Part shown: in pieces, positions 33,519-45,900 of the stretch
Layout: every line of letters begins with the position of its first letter
Numbering within the stretch: position 1 is the first letter of the stretch
DNA from: Symbiodinium natans
Lineage: Eukaryota > Sar > Dinophyceae > Suessiales > Symbiodiniaceae
Assembly (NCBI GenBank): GCA_905221605.1
Contig: CAJNDS010000136.1
Coordinates: 833,501 to 897,500 of the forward strand
Reading direction: 5' to 3'
Length of the DNA: 64,000 nucleotides
Made by a program: the position numbers and the translations under genes
The notes under the pieces: generated by a model
Told to the model about the DNA's origin: nothing
The model's input: only the letters and a program-made list of their open reading frames with translations
Databases searched by the model: none

Positions 33519-33613
33519 GTAAGAACCCCAAAGCCTACATTGTTGTAGGTGATGTTGAGATAAATAAAGGGTTCTTAGGTCATCTACAAACAAGTAGGTT
33601 TTTGGCTTCTTGA
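33519..33613 (+). mobile_element. Family H inverted-repeat element H3
   Basis: Nearly perfect ~30-bp terminal inverted repeats: AAGAACCCCAAAGCCTAC at the left versus GTAGGTTTTTGGCTTCTT at the right. The left end is preceded by GT, giving GTAAGAACC, a donor-like sequence. Partial relatives near 3891-3945 and 14083-14115 share GTAGGTTACCTAAGAA-like sequence. Possible third introner family, without genic proof. Confidence 0.65.
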
Positions 33614-35716
33614 TCTAAGCCCAGTTCACTAGGGGCATCTTGGCTTGGAAATGTTCACGAAAACCTGGCAGCATCAGGACCCTGAACCGGGTTTAGGGTT
33701 TCGGGTTTAGGGTTTAGGTTGAGGGTGGGCACCGCAGACTCTGAACCCTGAGTCCATCCGTTCCCACCCTCTCCTCGATTTTGGAGAACGAGTGAGCTGG
33801 CGGTGGCGCAATGAGATGCCCAAAGCCCTTAAAAAGAGTTCCAAATGAACAAGGTCCAGGTGGTGGATGTGAATCCTGGCATTCGCGAGAAGCATACTGC
33901 ACAAGTTCCCCGCAAGGCTGGCATACCCCAGGCCTTACGAAGAACTCACACCTCAGGGAAGTGCAGATCATTTGATGCAAGTAACTCATCTGCGAGGTAT
34001 TGGGTTATTAGCGTACCAGGTTAGACTTGAACCCTAAACCCCAAACCCTGAAAACCTGAAAACCCTGAAAACCCTGAAAGCCCTGAAAACCCTGAAAACC
34101 CTGAAAACCCTAAACCCTAAACCCAAATCTTCACATTTGCCATCGGGCAGGCCTACGACATCTTGCCTGACATGGAGCCATGAAGGGCATGCAGTTTGCA
34201 AGGTTGAACGGGCTTGGCTGAAGAGATATTAAAAGTTTTGTTTTTATTAAGATTCTAAGGGGAGTATAAGTATATTACTATCGTCGTTGCACGGTACCTG
34301 CGATGCCGTCCGGGGGAGACTGTTTCATCACGGCGATACCCCTAAACAACGCAATTTGGAGCTTAAACCAGGGCTTGGAGGTTTAGGACATCTACAGGGC
34401 GAATTCCCATTGAAAACCCTAAACCCTAACCGCCAAAACGGTTTTCCATGCAGGCTGAGTGGCATCCACCTGGAAAGACCCGGCAAGCTCTGAACTCTAA
34501 AGCAATATGGGCTTGTTGAGTCCGTCCTGTCGTAGAGAGGTTAGGGTTTATAGGGTTTCGGGTTTAGGAAGTTTAGGATTTAGGGTTTTGGGGGTCTGGG
34601 CGAGAGGGCTTTAAGGATCAGGATTCAGGGCTTGCGGTTTCGGATACCAGCTGAAAGTCCTCGAGCTCAATTACCTCAACTTCATGTCCATCGCAGAGCT
34701 GGTTTAGGGTTTAGGGTTTAGGGTTTATTGGGTTTGAGCATGTTAAGCACGAGTGCGAGTAAGGCCACAGAAGTTGAAGCTTGTGCCGTGAGTCGTAGGC
34801 AGCAAGTTGCTAACTTGTGTGCCCCACCTGGGACGCTATCACCCGGACCCCTGAACCGCTAAACCCTAGAACCCTAAACTCTAAACCCTAAATACAAGGA
34901 GACTTCCAAAGCTGGGGCCCTCACTGGTCAGGTGCTCAACCAGGAGCAGTGGATACCTTACTACTGTTGGTTAGCAGGGAAGGGGGGAAGGAGGTACCCT
35001 ACGTAATCCCTTAAAGTGTATATCAGTTGCGCGTTATAGGGTTTAAGCTTCTCCCTAAACCCTAAACCCTAAACCATGCGTTCTGTACCTAATCTGACAG
35101 GAATCTGGGTTTTGAGTATTCTGGGGCGTGGGAACGGGCTGGGCAGAAAGGGCAGCAGTCGAGTGCCTTGTGAAAAAAAGGATTCTGGTTTCCTATGATA
35201 GCTACTCAGGCCTAAAAAGTATATACTTCTTTTGTTTCCAGGGTCTACTCTAAAGTGTGGGAAGCTTGGTGATGATCTAGGACAATGCATCGTCACTAGG
35301 CACTAGGCCGGAGCTGAGCCAACATCTGCAAACGATGAAAAGCCTTGCCTATGTGGACAGACACGCCCTCAAGGCGGTGTACAGACCCCCTGCAGACAGA
35401 CACATGCAGAAATGGGAGTTCTCCGAAATTAATCTGTTTGGGAGTGCCCAAGTCAGGATTGCGTAGCATTTTGGGGTAGACTGGGGAGACCCCTACTTTG
35501 GGAAATGTCCAAGCGGTGTGCCAGTGAACTCACCCATGCTTCCGTACAGCATATCATTTGTGTTCAGACAATGGGCTGGTCGAGGTAGGAGTTAGATGAA
35601 TCCTGCAACAGCCCAAATTAGGTCGCCTGAATGCCCAGAGTAAACCTTGCCCTTCTCCTATCCTTCCAGGGGCCCAATTATTGGGGGGGGCGGGGGGGGG
35701 AGGGGGGGGTGTGCAG

Positions 35717-35825
35717 CTTAAATAGGGTCTATTTGGAAGCTGGGAATCGTATTTACAAGAGGAAAACAGGCCCCAAAACGTATACTTATTCACAAGAGCC
35801 ATGTTCCAAATAGACCCTATTTTAG
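35717..35825 (+). repeat. Hairpin at the left edge of the satellite block
   Basis: CTTAAATAGGGTCTATTTGGAA at the left is inverted as TTCCAAATAGACCCTATTTTAG at about 35804-35825, with a 65-bp loop. The same left arm, extended to 28 bp, is inverted again at 43573-43600. A G-rich run (35682-35709) lies just outside. Confidence 0.75.
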
Positions 35826-35849
35826 GTCCTGTAGGGTTGCACAGACAGA

Positions 35850-38060
35850 ATTTAATTCATTAAATTCCTTCATTTCCACTTTCCCCCTGGAATTTAATGA
35901 ATTTAATCAATTAATTCAATTAATTCATTTATTTCCAAAGGGGGGGTGGAATTAATTGAATTAATTGAACCCCCCCCTTTGGAAATAAATGAATTAATTG
36001 AATTAATTGAATTAATTGAAATAATTGAATTAATTCAATTAATTCAATTAATTCCACCTCCCCTTTGGAAATAAATGAATTAATTGAATTAATTGAATTA
36101 GTTGAATTATTTCGATTAATTCAATTAATTCAATTAATTCAATTAATTCATTTATTTCCAAATGGGGGGGATTCCTCAGCCCCCACCCCTCCCCCCCCTT
36201 TGGAAATAAATGAATTAATTGAATTAATTGAATTAATTCAATTAATTCAATTAATTCAATTAATTCAATTAATTCAATTAATTCAATTAATTCATTTATT
36301 TCCAAAGGGGGGGTGGAATTAATTGAATTAATTTAATTAATTGAATTAATTCAATTAATTCAATTAATTCAATTAATTCAATCAATTCATTTATTTCCAA
36401 ATGGGGGGATTCCCCAGACCCCACCCCCCAGCTCGATTTGGCCAAATTTTGCCCGGAGGCTGCCCGGCAAAATTTGGCCAAATCGAGCCGCGCCTTTCTG
36501 GAGGCCCGAAATTATTTAAACTATCGCGGCTCAATTTGGCCAAATTTTGCCGGGCAGCCTCCGGGCAAAATTTGGCCAAATCGAGCCACGCATTTCTCAT
36601 CGCATACGAAGGGCAGCCCGATTTGGCCAAATTTTGCCCGGAAGCTGCCCGGCAAAATTTGGCCAAATCGAGCCGCGATAGTTTAAAAATTTCGGGCCTT
36701 CAGAAAGGCGCGGCCCGATTTGGCCAAATTTTGCCCGGAGGCTGCCCGGCAAAATTTGGCCAAATCGAGCCGCGCATTTCTCATCGCGTTCGACGAGCAG
36801 CCCGATTTGGCCAAATTTTGCCCGCAGACTGCCCGGCAAAATCTGGCCAAATCGAGCCGCGCCTTTCTGGAGGCCCGAATTTATTTAAACTATCGCGGCT
36901 CGGTTTGGCCAAATTTTGCCGGGAAGTCTGCGGGCAAAATTTGGCCAAATCGGGCTGCTCGTCGTACGCGCTGAGAAATGCGCGGCTCGGTTTGGCCAAA
37001 TTTTGCCGGGCAGCCTCCGGGCAAAATTTGGCCAAATCGAGCCGCGCATTTCTCATGGCATACGAAGAGCAGCCCGATTTGGCCAAATTTTGCCCGCAGG
37101 CTGCCCGGCAAAATTTGGCCAAACCGAGCCGCGATAGTTTAAATAATTTCGTTCAATTAGTTCATTCATTTCCAAATGGGGGGGATTCCCCAGCCCCCAC
37201 CCCCCCCTTTGGAAATAATTGAATTAATTCAATTAATTCAATTAATTCATTTATTCCCAAAGGGGGGGGTGGAATTAATTGAATTAATTGAATTAATTGA
37301 ATTACTTGAATTGATTCAATTAATTCAATTAATTCAATTAATTCAATTAATTCAATTAATTCAATTAATTCAATTAATTCAATTAATTCAATTAATATAA
37401 ATATTTCCAAATGGGGGGATTCCCCAGCCCCCACCCCTCCCCCCCCTTTGGAAATAAATGAATTAATTGAATTAATTGAATTAATTGAAATAATTGAATT
37501 AATTCAACTAATTCAATTAATTCCACCTCCCCTTTGGAAATACATTAATTAATTGAATTAATTGAAATTCAATTAATTCAATTAATTCAAGTAATTCAAT
37601 TAATTCATTTATTTCCAAAGGGGGGCGGGGTGGGGGCTGGGGAATCCCCCCCATTTGGAAATAAATGAATTAATTGAATTAATTGAATTAATTGAAATAA
37701 TTGAATTAATTCAATTAATTCAATTAATTCCACCTCCCCTTTGGAAATAAATGAATTACTTGAATTAGTTGAATTAATTCAATTAATTCAATTAATTCAA
37801 TTAATTCAATTAATTCAATTAATTCAATTAATTCATTTATTTCCAAAGGGTGGGGTGGGGGCTGGGGAATCCCCCCCATTTGGAAATAAATGAATTACTT
37901 GAATTAATTGAAATAATTGAATTAATTCAATTAACTCAATTAATTCCGCCTCCCCTTTGGAAATAAATCAATTAATTGAATTAATTGAATTAATTCAATT
38001 ATTTCAATTAATTCAAGTAATTCATTTATTTCCAAATGGGGGGTGGGGGCTGGGGCATCC
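35850..38060. repeat. AATTGAATTA satellite with G-rich spacers
   Basis: Arrays of the 10-bp unit GAATTAATTG that switch to its inverse (CAATTAATTC) in the middle of each block, separated by TTTATTTCCAAAGGGGGG/CCCCCCTTTGGAAATAAA spacers and CCCCAGCCCCCACCC stretches. Each block is therefore a large palindrome. It contains the GC-rich insert at 36430-37150. Ile-Glu-Leu repeat frames are artefacts. Confidence 0.9.
36430..37150. repeat. Palindromic GATTTGGCCAAATTTTGCC tandem island
   Basis: About eight units of 82-99 bp. Each unit is a hairpin: arm GATTTGGCCAAATTTTGCC, a short loop around GGAGGCTGCC, arm GGCAAAATTTGGCCAAATC. The linkers alternate between two sequences (TTTCTGGAGGCCCGAA... and GCATTTCTCATCGC...), each present in both orientations. 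Long frames are open on both strands because the unit lacks stops. The 273-codon plus frame is not accepted as a gene. Confidence 0.9.
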
Positions 38061-38192
38061 TCCTCTCCTCAATACTAAATCACGAGCCCGGGCCTCCCGC
38101 AATACTAAATCACGAGCCGGGCCTCCCCCCAATACTAATTTACGAGCCCGGGCCTCCTCCCAATACTAAATCACGAGCCCTCCTCCCCCCAA
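38060..38192 (+). repeat. Four ~32-bp CAATACTAAATCACGAGCC repeats
   Basis: Transition between the AT satellite and the 57-bp satellite: CAATACTAAATCACGAGCCC followed by GGGCCTCC, four copies with variation. Confidence 0.85.
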
Positions 38193-38194
38193 TA

Positions 38195-40507
38195 CTAGGG
38201 CACAGTTTTTGCTCCAAAAAGTGACATCGCAAGCCCTGGTCCCTAAGATTTTGAGCTCATTTCTTGCTCCAAAGAGTGACATCGCAAGCCCTGGTCCCTA
38301 AGATTTTGGGCTCATTTCTTGCCCCAAAGAGTAACATCGCAAGCCCTGGTCCCTATTATTTGGGGCCCAGTTTTTGCTCCAAAGAGTCAAATCGCAAGCC
38401 CTGGTCCCTAAGATTTTGGACTCAGTTTTTTGCTCCAAAGCAACCCTGGTCCTTAAGATTTTGGGCTCATTTCTTGCTCCGAAGAGTCAAATCGCAAGCC
38501 CTGGTCCCGAAGATTTCGGGTTCAATTTTTGCTCCACAGAGTAAAACCGCAAGCCCTGGTCCCTAAGATTTGGGGCACAGTTTTTGCTCCAAAGGGTCAA
38601 ATCGCAAGCCCTGCTCCCTAAGATTTTGGGCTCATTTCTTGCCCAAAAGAGTGACATCGCAAGCCCTGGTCCCTAAGATCTTGGGCCCAGTTGCTCCAAA
38701 GAGTCAAATCGCAAGCCCTGGTCCCTAAGATTTTGGGCCCATTTTTTGCTCCAAAGGGTCAAATCGCAAGCCCTGGTCCCTAAGATTTTGGGTTCAATCT
38801 TTGCTCCAAAGAGTAACATCGCAAGCCCTGGTCCCTAAGATTTGGGGCCCAGTTTTTGCTCCGAAGAGTCAAATCGCAAGCCCTGGTCCCTAAGATTTGG
38901 ACTCAGTTTTTTGCTCCAAAGAGTGACATCGCAAGCTCTGGTCCCTAAGATTGGGGGCCCAGTTTTTGCTCCAAAGAGTGACATCGCAAGTCCTGGTCCC
39001 TAAGATTTTGGGTTCAATTTTTGCTCCAAAGAGTGACATCGCAAGCTCTGGTCCCTAAGATTGGGGGCCCAGTTTTTGCTCCAAAGAGTCACATCGCAAG
39101 TCCTGGTCCCTAAGATTTTGGGTTCAATTTTTGCTCCAAAGAGTGACATCGCAAGCCCTGGTCCCTAAGATTTGGGGCCCAGTTTTTGCTCCAAAGAGTG
39201 ACATCGCAAGTCCTGGTCCCTAAGATTTTGGGTTCAATTTTTGCTCCAAAGAGTGACATCGCAAGCCCTGGTCCTTAAGATTTTGGGTTCGTTTCTTGCT
39301 CCAAAGAGTGACATCGCAAGCCCTGGTCCCTAAGATTTGGGGCCCAGTTTTTGCTCCAAAGAGTCAAATCGCAAGCCCTGGTCCCTAAGATTTTGGGTTC
39401 ATTTTTTGCTCCAAAGAGTGACATCGCAAGCCCTTGTCCCTAAGATCTTGGGCCCAGTTTTTGGTTCAAAGAGTCAAATCGCAAGCCCTGGTCCCTAAGA
39501 TTTTGGGTTCAATTTTTGCTCCAAAGAGTCAAATCGCAGGCCCTGGTCCCTAAGATTTTGCATTCATTGTTGCTCCAAAGAGTGACATCGCAAGCCCTGG
39601 TCCCTAAGATCTTGGGCCCAGTTTTTGCTCCGAAGAGTCAAATCGCAAGCCCTGGTCCCTAAGATTTTGGGTTCAATTTTTGCTCCAAAGAGTGACATCG
39701 CAAGCTCTGGTCCCTAAGATTTGGGGCTCAGTTTTTGCTCCAAAGAGTGACATCGCAAGTCCTGGTCCCTAAGATTTTGGGTTCAATTTTTGCTCCAAAG
39801 AGTGACATCGCAAGCCCTTGTCCCTAAGATTTTGGGCCCAGTTTTTGGTTCAAAGAGTCAAATCGCAAGCCCTGGTCCCTAAGATTTTGGGGCGCAGTTT
39901 TTGCTCCGAAGAGTCAAATCGCAAGCCCTGGTCCCTAAGATTTGGGGCCCAGTTTTTGCTCCAAAGAGTGACATCGCAAACCCTGCTCCCTAAGATTTTG
40001 GGCACAGTTTTTGCTCCAAAGAGTCAAATCGCAAGCCCTGGTCCCTAAGACTTTGGGTTCAATTTTGCTCCAAAGAGTGACATCGCAAGGCCTGGTCCCT
40101 AAGATTTGGGGCCCAGTTTTTGCGCCAAAGAGTAAAATCGCAAGCCCTGGTCCCTTAGATTTTTGGGTCGATTTTTGCTCCAAAGAGTCAAATCGCAAGC
40201 CCTGGTCCCTAAGTTGTCGGGGTCGATTTGTGCTCCACAGAGTCAAATCGCAAGCCCTGGTCCCTAAGATTTTGGGGTCGATTTGTGCTCCACGGAGTCA
40301 AATTGCAAGCCCTGGTCCCCAAGATTTTGGGCCCAGTATTTGCTCCAAAAGGTGAAATCGCAAGCCCCGGTCTTTAAGATTTTGGGCTCATTTCTTGCTC
40401 CAAAGAGTAACATCGCAAGCCCTGGTCCCTAAGATTTTGGAATCGATTTTTGCTCCAAAGAGTCAGATCGCAAGCCCTGGTCCTAAAATGTTGGGCTCAA
40501 TTTGTGC
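38195..40507 (+). repeat. ~57-bp satellite array, about 40 units
   Basis: The unit contains TTTTTGCTCCAAAGAGTGAC, ATCGCAAGCCCTGGTCCCTA and AGATTTTGGGC. Units differ mainly at GTGACA/GTCAAA and at the GGGCTCA/GGGTTCA/GGCCCAG position. Two- and three-unit higher-order patterns are visible around 38990-39250. Non-coding. Confidence 0.95.
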
Positions 40508-43500
40508 TTTTCCCTTTTCCCTACACATGGGCGATGGAACGGGTGTCCTTTTCAATCGTTTTCTGCATCTTCAAGAGAAACAGGGACACCCCACAAGAAG
40601 GAAAAGCAACATAAGAGATAGGGAGGGAAATTGACCCTTTCCTCTCTTCTTATCTGCTATTTTTCTTATTCGCTTCAAAAAGCAACAAAAGGGAAAGGGG
40701 ATTTCCTGAAGAGGAGAGAGGGAACCTATCTGTGAAAAGCAAGAATGGTTTTTTCTAGTTCGAAAGGGAATAGGGAGAGACAAGGGAGAGATGATATGTA
40801 CAGCTTTGCGCCTTATTTTGTGATTCCGTCTCCTTGCTTCCTGTCTCTTCTATTCCTTGCAGCACGCTTCGGGAAACATAGCATCCTTGTTATCTTTCCT
40901 CTCTCACTTCCCTTTCCCTTCTCTTCTTCCGCTTCCTTTTAACTGATAAAACACGAGAAAGGAACTCATATGATAAAGCAGTGAAAAGGTAAGCAGAGGG
41001 TGACTCCTTGCGCGTGAGCCTTTCCATAATACTCCATCATATTCATCCTCGCGGCCTATCTCTTCTGTTCCTTTCCTTACTCTTCTCCTTCTCATAGTTC
41101 TTCCTTTTTGTTTTTCTCATTTCGAAAAGAAAGAGGGAAGGGAGAAACAAGGGAGAGAGAATAGATAAAGAAGAGTGCCATCTTCTCTGCGCCTTGTTTT
41201 GTCTCTCCCTCTTCTCTATTCATCTGTCTTCTATTCTCTTTCTTGCTCTTCCCATTAAATATGCAATCCTTGGTATCTCTCCTCTCTCCTTCTCTCTTCC
41301 TCCAACAGATGTGCTTTTGGATCGTTTTCTGCATCTTCAAGCGAGAAAAAAGGACACAGACTGCGATTAAAAGGGACGCCCATGTTGGATTGGCAGCGCA
41401 AGCCCAGCTGATGCTCATGATTCTCTCTCTTTCCCTACACATGGGCGATGGAACGGGTGTCCTTTTCAATCGTTTTCTGCATCTTCAAGAGAAACAGGGA
41501 CACCCCACAAGAAGGAAAAGCAACATAAGAGATAGGGAGGGAAATTGACCCTTTCCTCTCTTCTTATCTGCTATTTTTCTTATTCGCTTCAAAAAGCAAC
41601 ATAAGGGAAAGGGGATTTCCTGAAGAGGAGAGAGGGAACCTATCTGTGAAAAGCAAGAATGGTTTTTTCTAGTTCGAAAGGGAATAGGGAGAGACAAGGG
41701 AGAGATGATATGGTACAGCTTTGCGCCTTATTTTGTGATTCCGTCTCCTTGCTTCCTGTCTCTTCTATTCCTTGTAGCACGCTTCGGGAAACATAGCATC
41801 CTTGCTATCTTTCCTCTCTCACTTCCCTTTCCCTTCTCTTCTTCCGCTTCCTGTTAACTGATAAAACACAAGAAAGGAACTCATATGATAAAGCAGTGAA
41901 AAGGTAAGCAGAGGGTGACTCCTTGCGCGTGAGCCTTTCCATAATACTCCATCATATTCATCCTCTCGGCCTATCTCTTCTGTTCCTTTCCTTACTCTTC
42001 TCCTTCTCATAGTTCTTCCTTTTTGGTTTTCTCATTTCGAAAAGAAAGAGGGAAGGGAGAAACAAGGGAGAGAGAATAGATAAAGAAGAGCGCCATCTTC
42101 TCTATTCATCTGTCTTCTATTCTCTTCCTTGCTCTTCCCATTAAATATGCAATCCTTGGTATCTCTCCTCTCTCCTTCTCTCTTCCTCCAACAGATGTGC
42201 TTTTGGATCGTTTTCTGCATCTTCAAGCGAGAAAAAAGGACACAGAATGCGATTAAAAGGGACGCCCATGTTGGATTGGCAGCAAGCCCAGCTGATGCTC
42301 ATGATTCTCTCTCTTTTTCCCTACATATGGGCGATGGAACGGGTGTCCTTTTCAATCGTTTTCTGCATCTTCAAGAGAAAAAGGGACACCCCACAAGAAG
42401 GAAAAGTAACATAAGAGATAGGGAGGGAAATTGAAGAACTCCTCATTGTACTTGGTCATTCCCTTTCCTCTCTTCTTATCTGCCCATTTTCTGTGCGCAT
42501 TGTTTTGTCTCCCCCTCTTCTCCCATCATCTCTCTTCTGGTCTTTTCTTTGCTCTTCCCATTAAAAATGCAACCCTTTTTATGTCTCCTCTCTCCTTCTC
42601 TCTCCCTCCTCTTCTCCTGTTCCCTTCTAAGAGGGGAATGGAGGCCCTGTTCCTTTTCCTCTTTCAATGGATGGGGGAGTGGGCGGAGTTGGCCCCTTGC
42701 CCGTACACCCTCCCCATGCTTCAGCAAACCCCTCCTCTCGCCCTATCGCCTCTGTTTTTTTTCCTTGTGCCCAAACGGAAAACGAAAACGGGTTCCTTTA
42801 TATGTTCATTGTCCTTCCTTTTGTTTTTTTATTTCACAGGGAAAAGAACCAGAGAAGAGGAAGATAAGAACGAGAGGTGAGATGAAAACGGCACCATCTT
42901 CTCTTTGCCTTATTTTTGCACCTCCCTCTCCTGTCTTAATTTCTCTTCCACTCTTTTTTTTCCATTGCTCTTCCCATAATATTGCATTCCTTTTGATAAC
43001 TCACAGGAAATTAAAATGGCCTCCTTGTTGTCTCTCCTCTCTCACTTCCCTTTCCCTTCTCTCCTTCTGTTTCCTTTTAATTTTAACTGATAAAACACAA
43101 GAAAGGAGCTTGTAAAATCAAGCAGTGGAAGGGTAAGCAGAAGGTGACTCCTTGTGCGTGGACCTTTGCCGTACTTCACCATACCCCTCTTTTCGGCCTA
43201 TCTCTTCGGCTCTTTTCCTAACCCTTCTTCTTTTCATCTTTCTTTTTGTTTTTCTCATTTCGTAAAGACAGAGGGAACGGAGAGATAAGGGAGAGAGGAT
43301 AGATAAAGAAGAGTACCATCTTCTTTGCGCCTTGTTTTATCTCTCTTCTATTCTTTTCTTGGCTCTTCCCATGAAAATCGTGTTCCTCTTATCTTTCCCT
43401 CCTTCTCTCCCTTCTCTTCTCCTCACGAGAGCCTTCGACTTTAGGATTGAGGAGAAAAAGAGAAGAGAAAAGAGGAACTACCTGGTTCTTGTTCCTGAGG

Positions 43501-43540
43501 CCTCCATAGTACGACTGACGTGACAGCAGCGTACCCTCGT
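40507..43540. repeat. ~0.9-kb tandem repeats, three copies
   Basis: The segment beginning CCCTACACATGGGCGATGGA at 40520 recurs 914 bp later (about 41434) and again 886 bp later (about 42320). Copies 1 and 2 are nearly identical, copy 2 lacking about 28 bp near 42095. Copy 3 is diverged and longer, fading out by about 43540. The sequence is rich in pyrimidine runs (CCTTTCCTCTCTTC). Short frames recur in each copy but none has clear protein character. No telomere-type tract lies inside. Confidence 0.85.
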
Positions 43541-43572
43541 GGAAACGTGTATGGCTATAAGAAAACCCGAGT

Positions 43573-43600
43573 CCCAGCTTCCAAATAGACCCTATTTAAG
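43573..43600 (-). repeat. 28-bp inverted repeat closing the satellite block
   Basis: CCCAGCTTCCAAATAGACCC then TATTTAAG is the exact reverse complement of 35717-35744. It is followed by GGGAGGGGGGGCGGGGG, as the left copy is preceded by a G-rich run. Confidence 0.8.
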
Positions 43601-43953
43601 CCACCCACGGGAGGGGGGGCGGGGGTACTTAGGGGTTCCAGTACCCTAGTTTCTGCAAACCAATTTGAACCCTAATAGTGAGGGTCATATACCCTGTACT
43701 ATTATCATTCCTAAGGTCGATGTGAACCATGAGCCCTTCAGAGTTCATCTTGTGCCCAAGGAACCCTAAACCCTGGAAGGATACCCTTGCAGTTGCAAAG
43801 CCTCGCGTGCGAGCAAAGCGAGGACATGCCATGGGACGTCCTGCAAAGTTCTATCAAGGCATGGCTTGGGATTATGCTTGGACTAGGGAGTAGGTTTCAG
43901 GGTTTAGGGTTTAAGTCCATTTCACCTTCGACTTTGCAATATACGTGTACTCC

Positions 43954-43990
<37 letters not shown>

Positions 43991-45900
43991 CATACATTTA
44001 TGTACACACATCATGGACCCGATGTCGTTTAAGGTGGCCTCTGGGGTTGGCCACTCACGGGTCTTAACTTGTGTTGCGGCCTTCTGCCGCACCCTAAACC
44101 CTAAACCCTAAACCCTAAACCCCAAACTTCAAACCCTAAACCCTAAACCCTAAGCAAATCTTGCCCCAGAAATGTAAGTCGGAAAGACCCTACAGCTTAA
44201 AACGTAAACCCTAAACCCCGTGTGCAAGAACCTTCACAAGCCAGACATTCCAAGCGGCCCGTAGTTAAACCTTTGAACCCGAGCGGTTTTAGAATCCATT
44301 AACCTGTAGGCAAGGAGAGCCCCAGATAGGGTTTAGGGTACCAAGGCCGAGGATCCTTTTCTGCGAGTGCGAGTGCGAGAGTCAAAACCCTAAACCCTAG
44401 GCTCGCTACGCTACCAACCCTGGAGACCAAATGAGCCCGCAAATTGCGGTCAGCCCGGCTGCAAAAAAGAGGGCTAGGGTTTAGGGTTTAGGGTTTAGGC
44501 TTTAGGGTTTAGGGTTTAGGGCTGCTGGGAGGCAGAGCCTTTAGTCCCGGCTCTCCAAGCCAATGGGACTCTCCAGTTCCTCCGAGCGCAGGCTGGGCCG
44601 GCTGGGCTGCAGGGTTTAGGGTTTAGGGTTTAGGGTTTGGGGTTTGGGGTTTAGGGTTTAGGGTTTAGGCTTCAGGAATCCTGGCTTGTGGAGGTTTGAG
44701 GAATTTGGAGGCTACAATAAACCCCAAAAAGTTGGAAACCTTGTTAGGGTTAAGGTTTATAGGGTTGCGAGTCTGGTTCAGCGTTCAGGGTTTATAAGGC
44801 TTATAGGGTTTTGCACGTGGGGTTTCGAGGGGGACTTCCGGATTTCCGGTGCCTCGTGGGGCTTGCAGTGACTGCCGGTTTCGTTTTACGTTGGCACCGT
44901 AGGGCATGTTCCGCAAAGAAGCTCCGTGTAGTTCTCAAACCCGCAACTCCACACCCTCAGCACGGCGGATGTATTGGACTTTTCTAAACCCTATCACCGC
45001 AAACCCTAAACCCCAAAACCCTAAATCTTAAATATCCCAAAACCCCAAACCCCAAAACCCCAAAACCCTAAACCATCCTAAACGCCCCCAACCCGAAACC
45101 CCATGTCAGAAGCACCAGGGTTAAGGGTAAATCCCCAGCCCCAAAGCGCCCTCAACCTCAAACCATAAACCCTAAACCCTAAACCCCATGTCTTTGTTGC
45201 CTTGCAGGAGGTGGTGCGCGGGCCTCGGGTGCATAGTGACTCTCCTACAGACAGCCCTAAGTGCGAACTTCCACTGACTCGAACCTCCTTTATGTCGTTT
45301 GGGGTTTAGGGTTTAGGGTTTGGGGTTTAGGGTTAAAAGGGTTTGGGGTTTAGGGTTTAGCGTATAGCGCCCAAGGGAAAAACCATGTTGATGATCATAT
45401 CTTGATCAGGTTCCTGGTACTTGTTGTAAGGAATGAGGACATGGGTGTACCCTAGAGCATCCCGTGAAGGGTATATATCTATGAGGTACCTAATTCCCTC
45501 ATTCCCTACCACTAAGTCAGGGTTCCCGGAGGAGGAGTGTAGAAAGTTGGTAGTCCTTCAGATCGTGCTTCGGATGTCAAGTGGGCAATCACCCGAAATG
45601 GTCCTGCATAAACCAAGTCTGCGCCGTTGGGTGTTCAGGCTAATGTCCCAAGCCTTGTCTGCTTCAGAGTTACGTCTACAACTCCGAATGATGACAAACA
45701 CTACCTAGACCCCGTGGGTGGTTCCTTCCCCTAAGGCCCTAAGCCCTAAACCCAATTCCCTAAACCCTGTACCTCAGCTAGTTAGGATATCGGTCGTTCT
45801 TGTCCTGCCGAGATGGCTGCCTCCATCGTTTGTGGAGATCTTGCCTGCAGATTTTCTGGTGCCGGAACCTTACGGTAGTTACGTGGGTGCCTTGCTGTTT
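43601..45900. other. Telomere-tract DNA, no confident gene
   Basis: Telomere-type tracts return at 43760 and recur (about 44092-44155, 44471-44520, 44610-44668, 44990-45190, 45300-45360). A TATA microsatellite lies at 43957-43985 and a family A right-end fragment at 44300-44325. A minus-strand frame of 67 codons at 43629-43832 and a plus frame of 91 codons at 45433-45708 are open but unsupported. Confidence 0.5.

Noticed and set aside
36401-37222. 273-codon plus-strand frame (and long minus-strand frames) with LAKFCRAASGQN-type repeats
   Set aside because: It lies on a palindromic tandem repeat without stops on either strand, and the frame runs out into satellite spacers. No independent coding signal.
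38195-40507. CRISPR-like array
   Set aside because: Units are contiguous ~57-bp satellite repeats without unique spacers, in a eukaryotic context.
42431-43115. Frames of 149 and 188 codons, Phe/Leu/Ser/Pro-rich
   Set aside because: Located in the third copy of a pyrimidine-rich tandem repeat; composition follows the CCTCTT bias and several frames are open at once.
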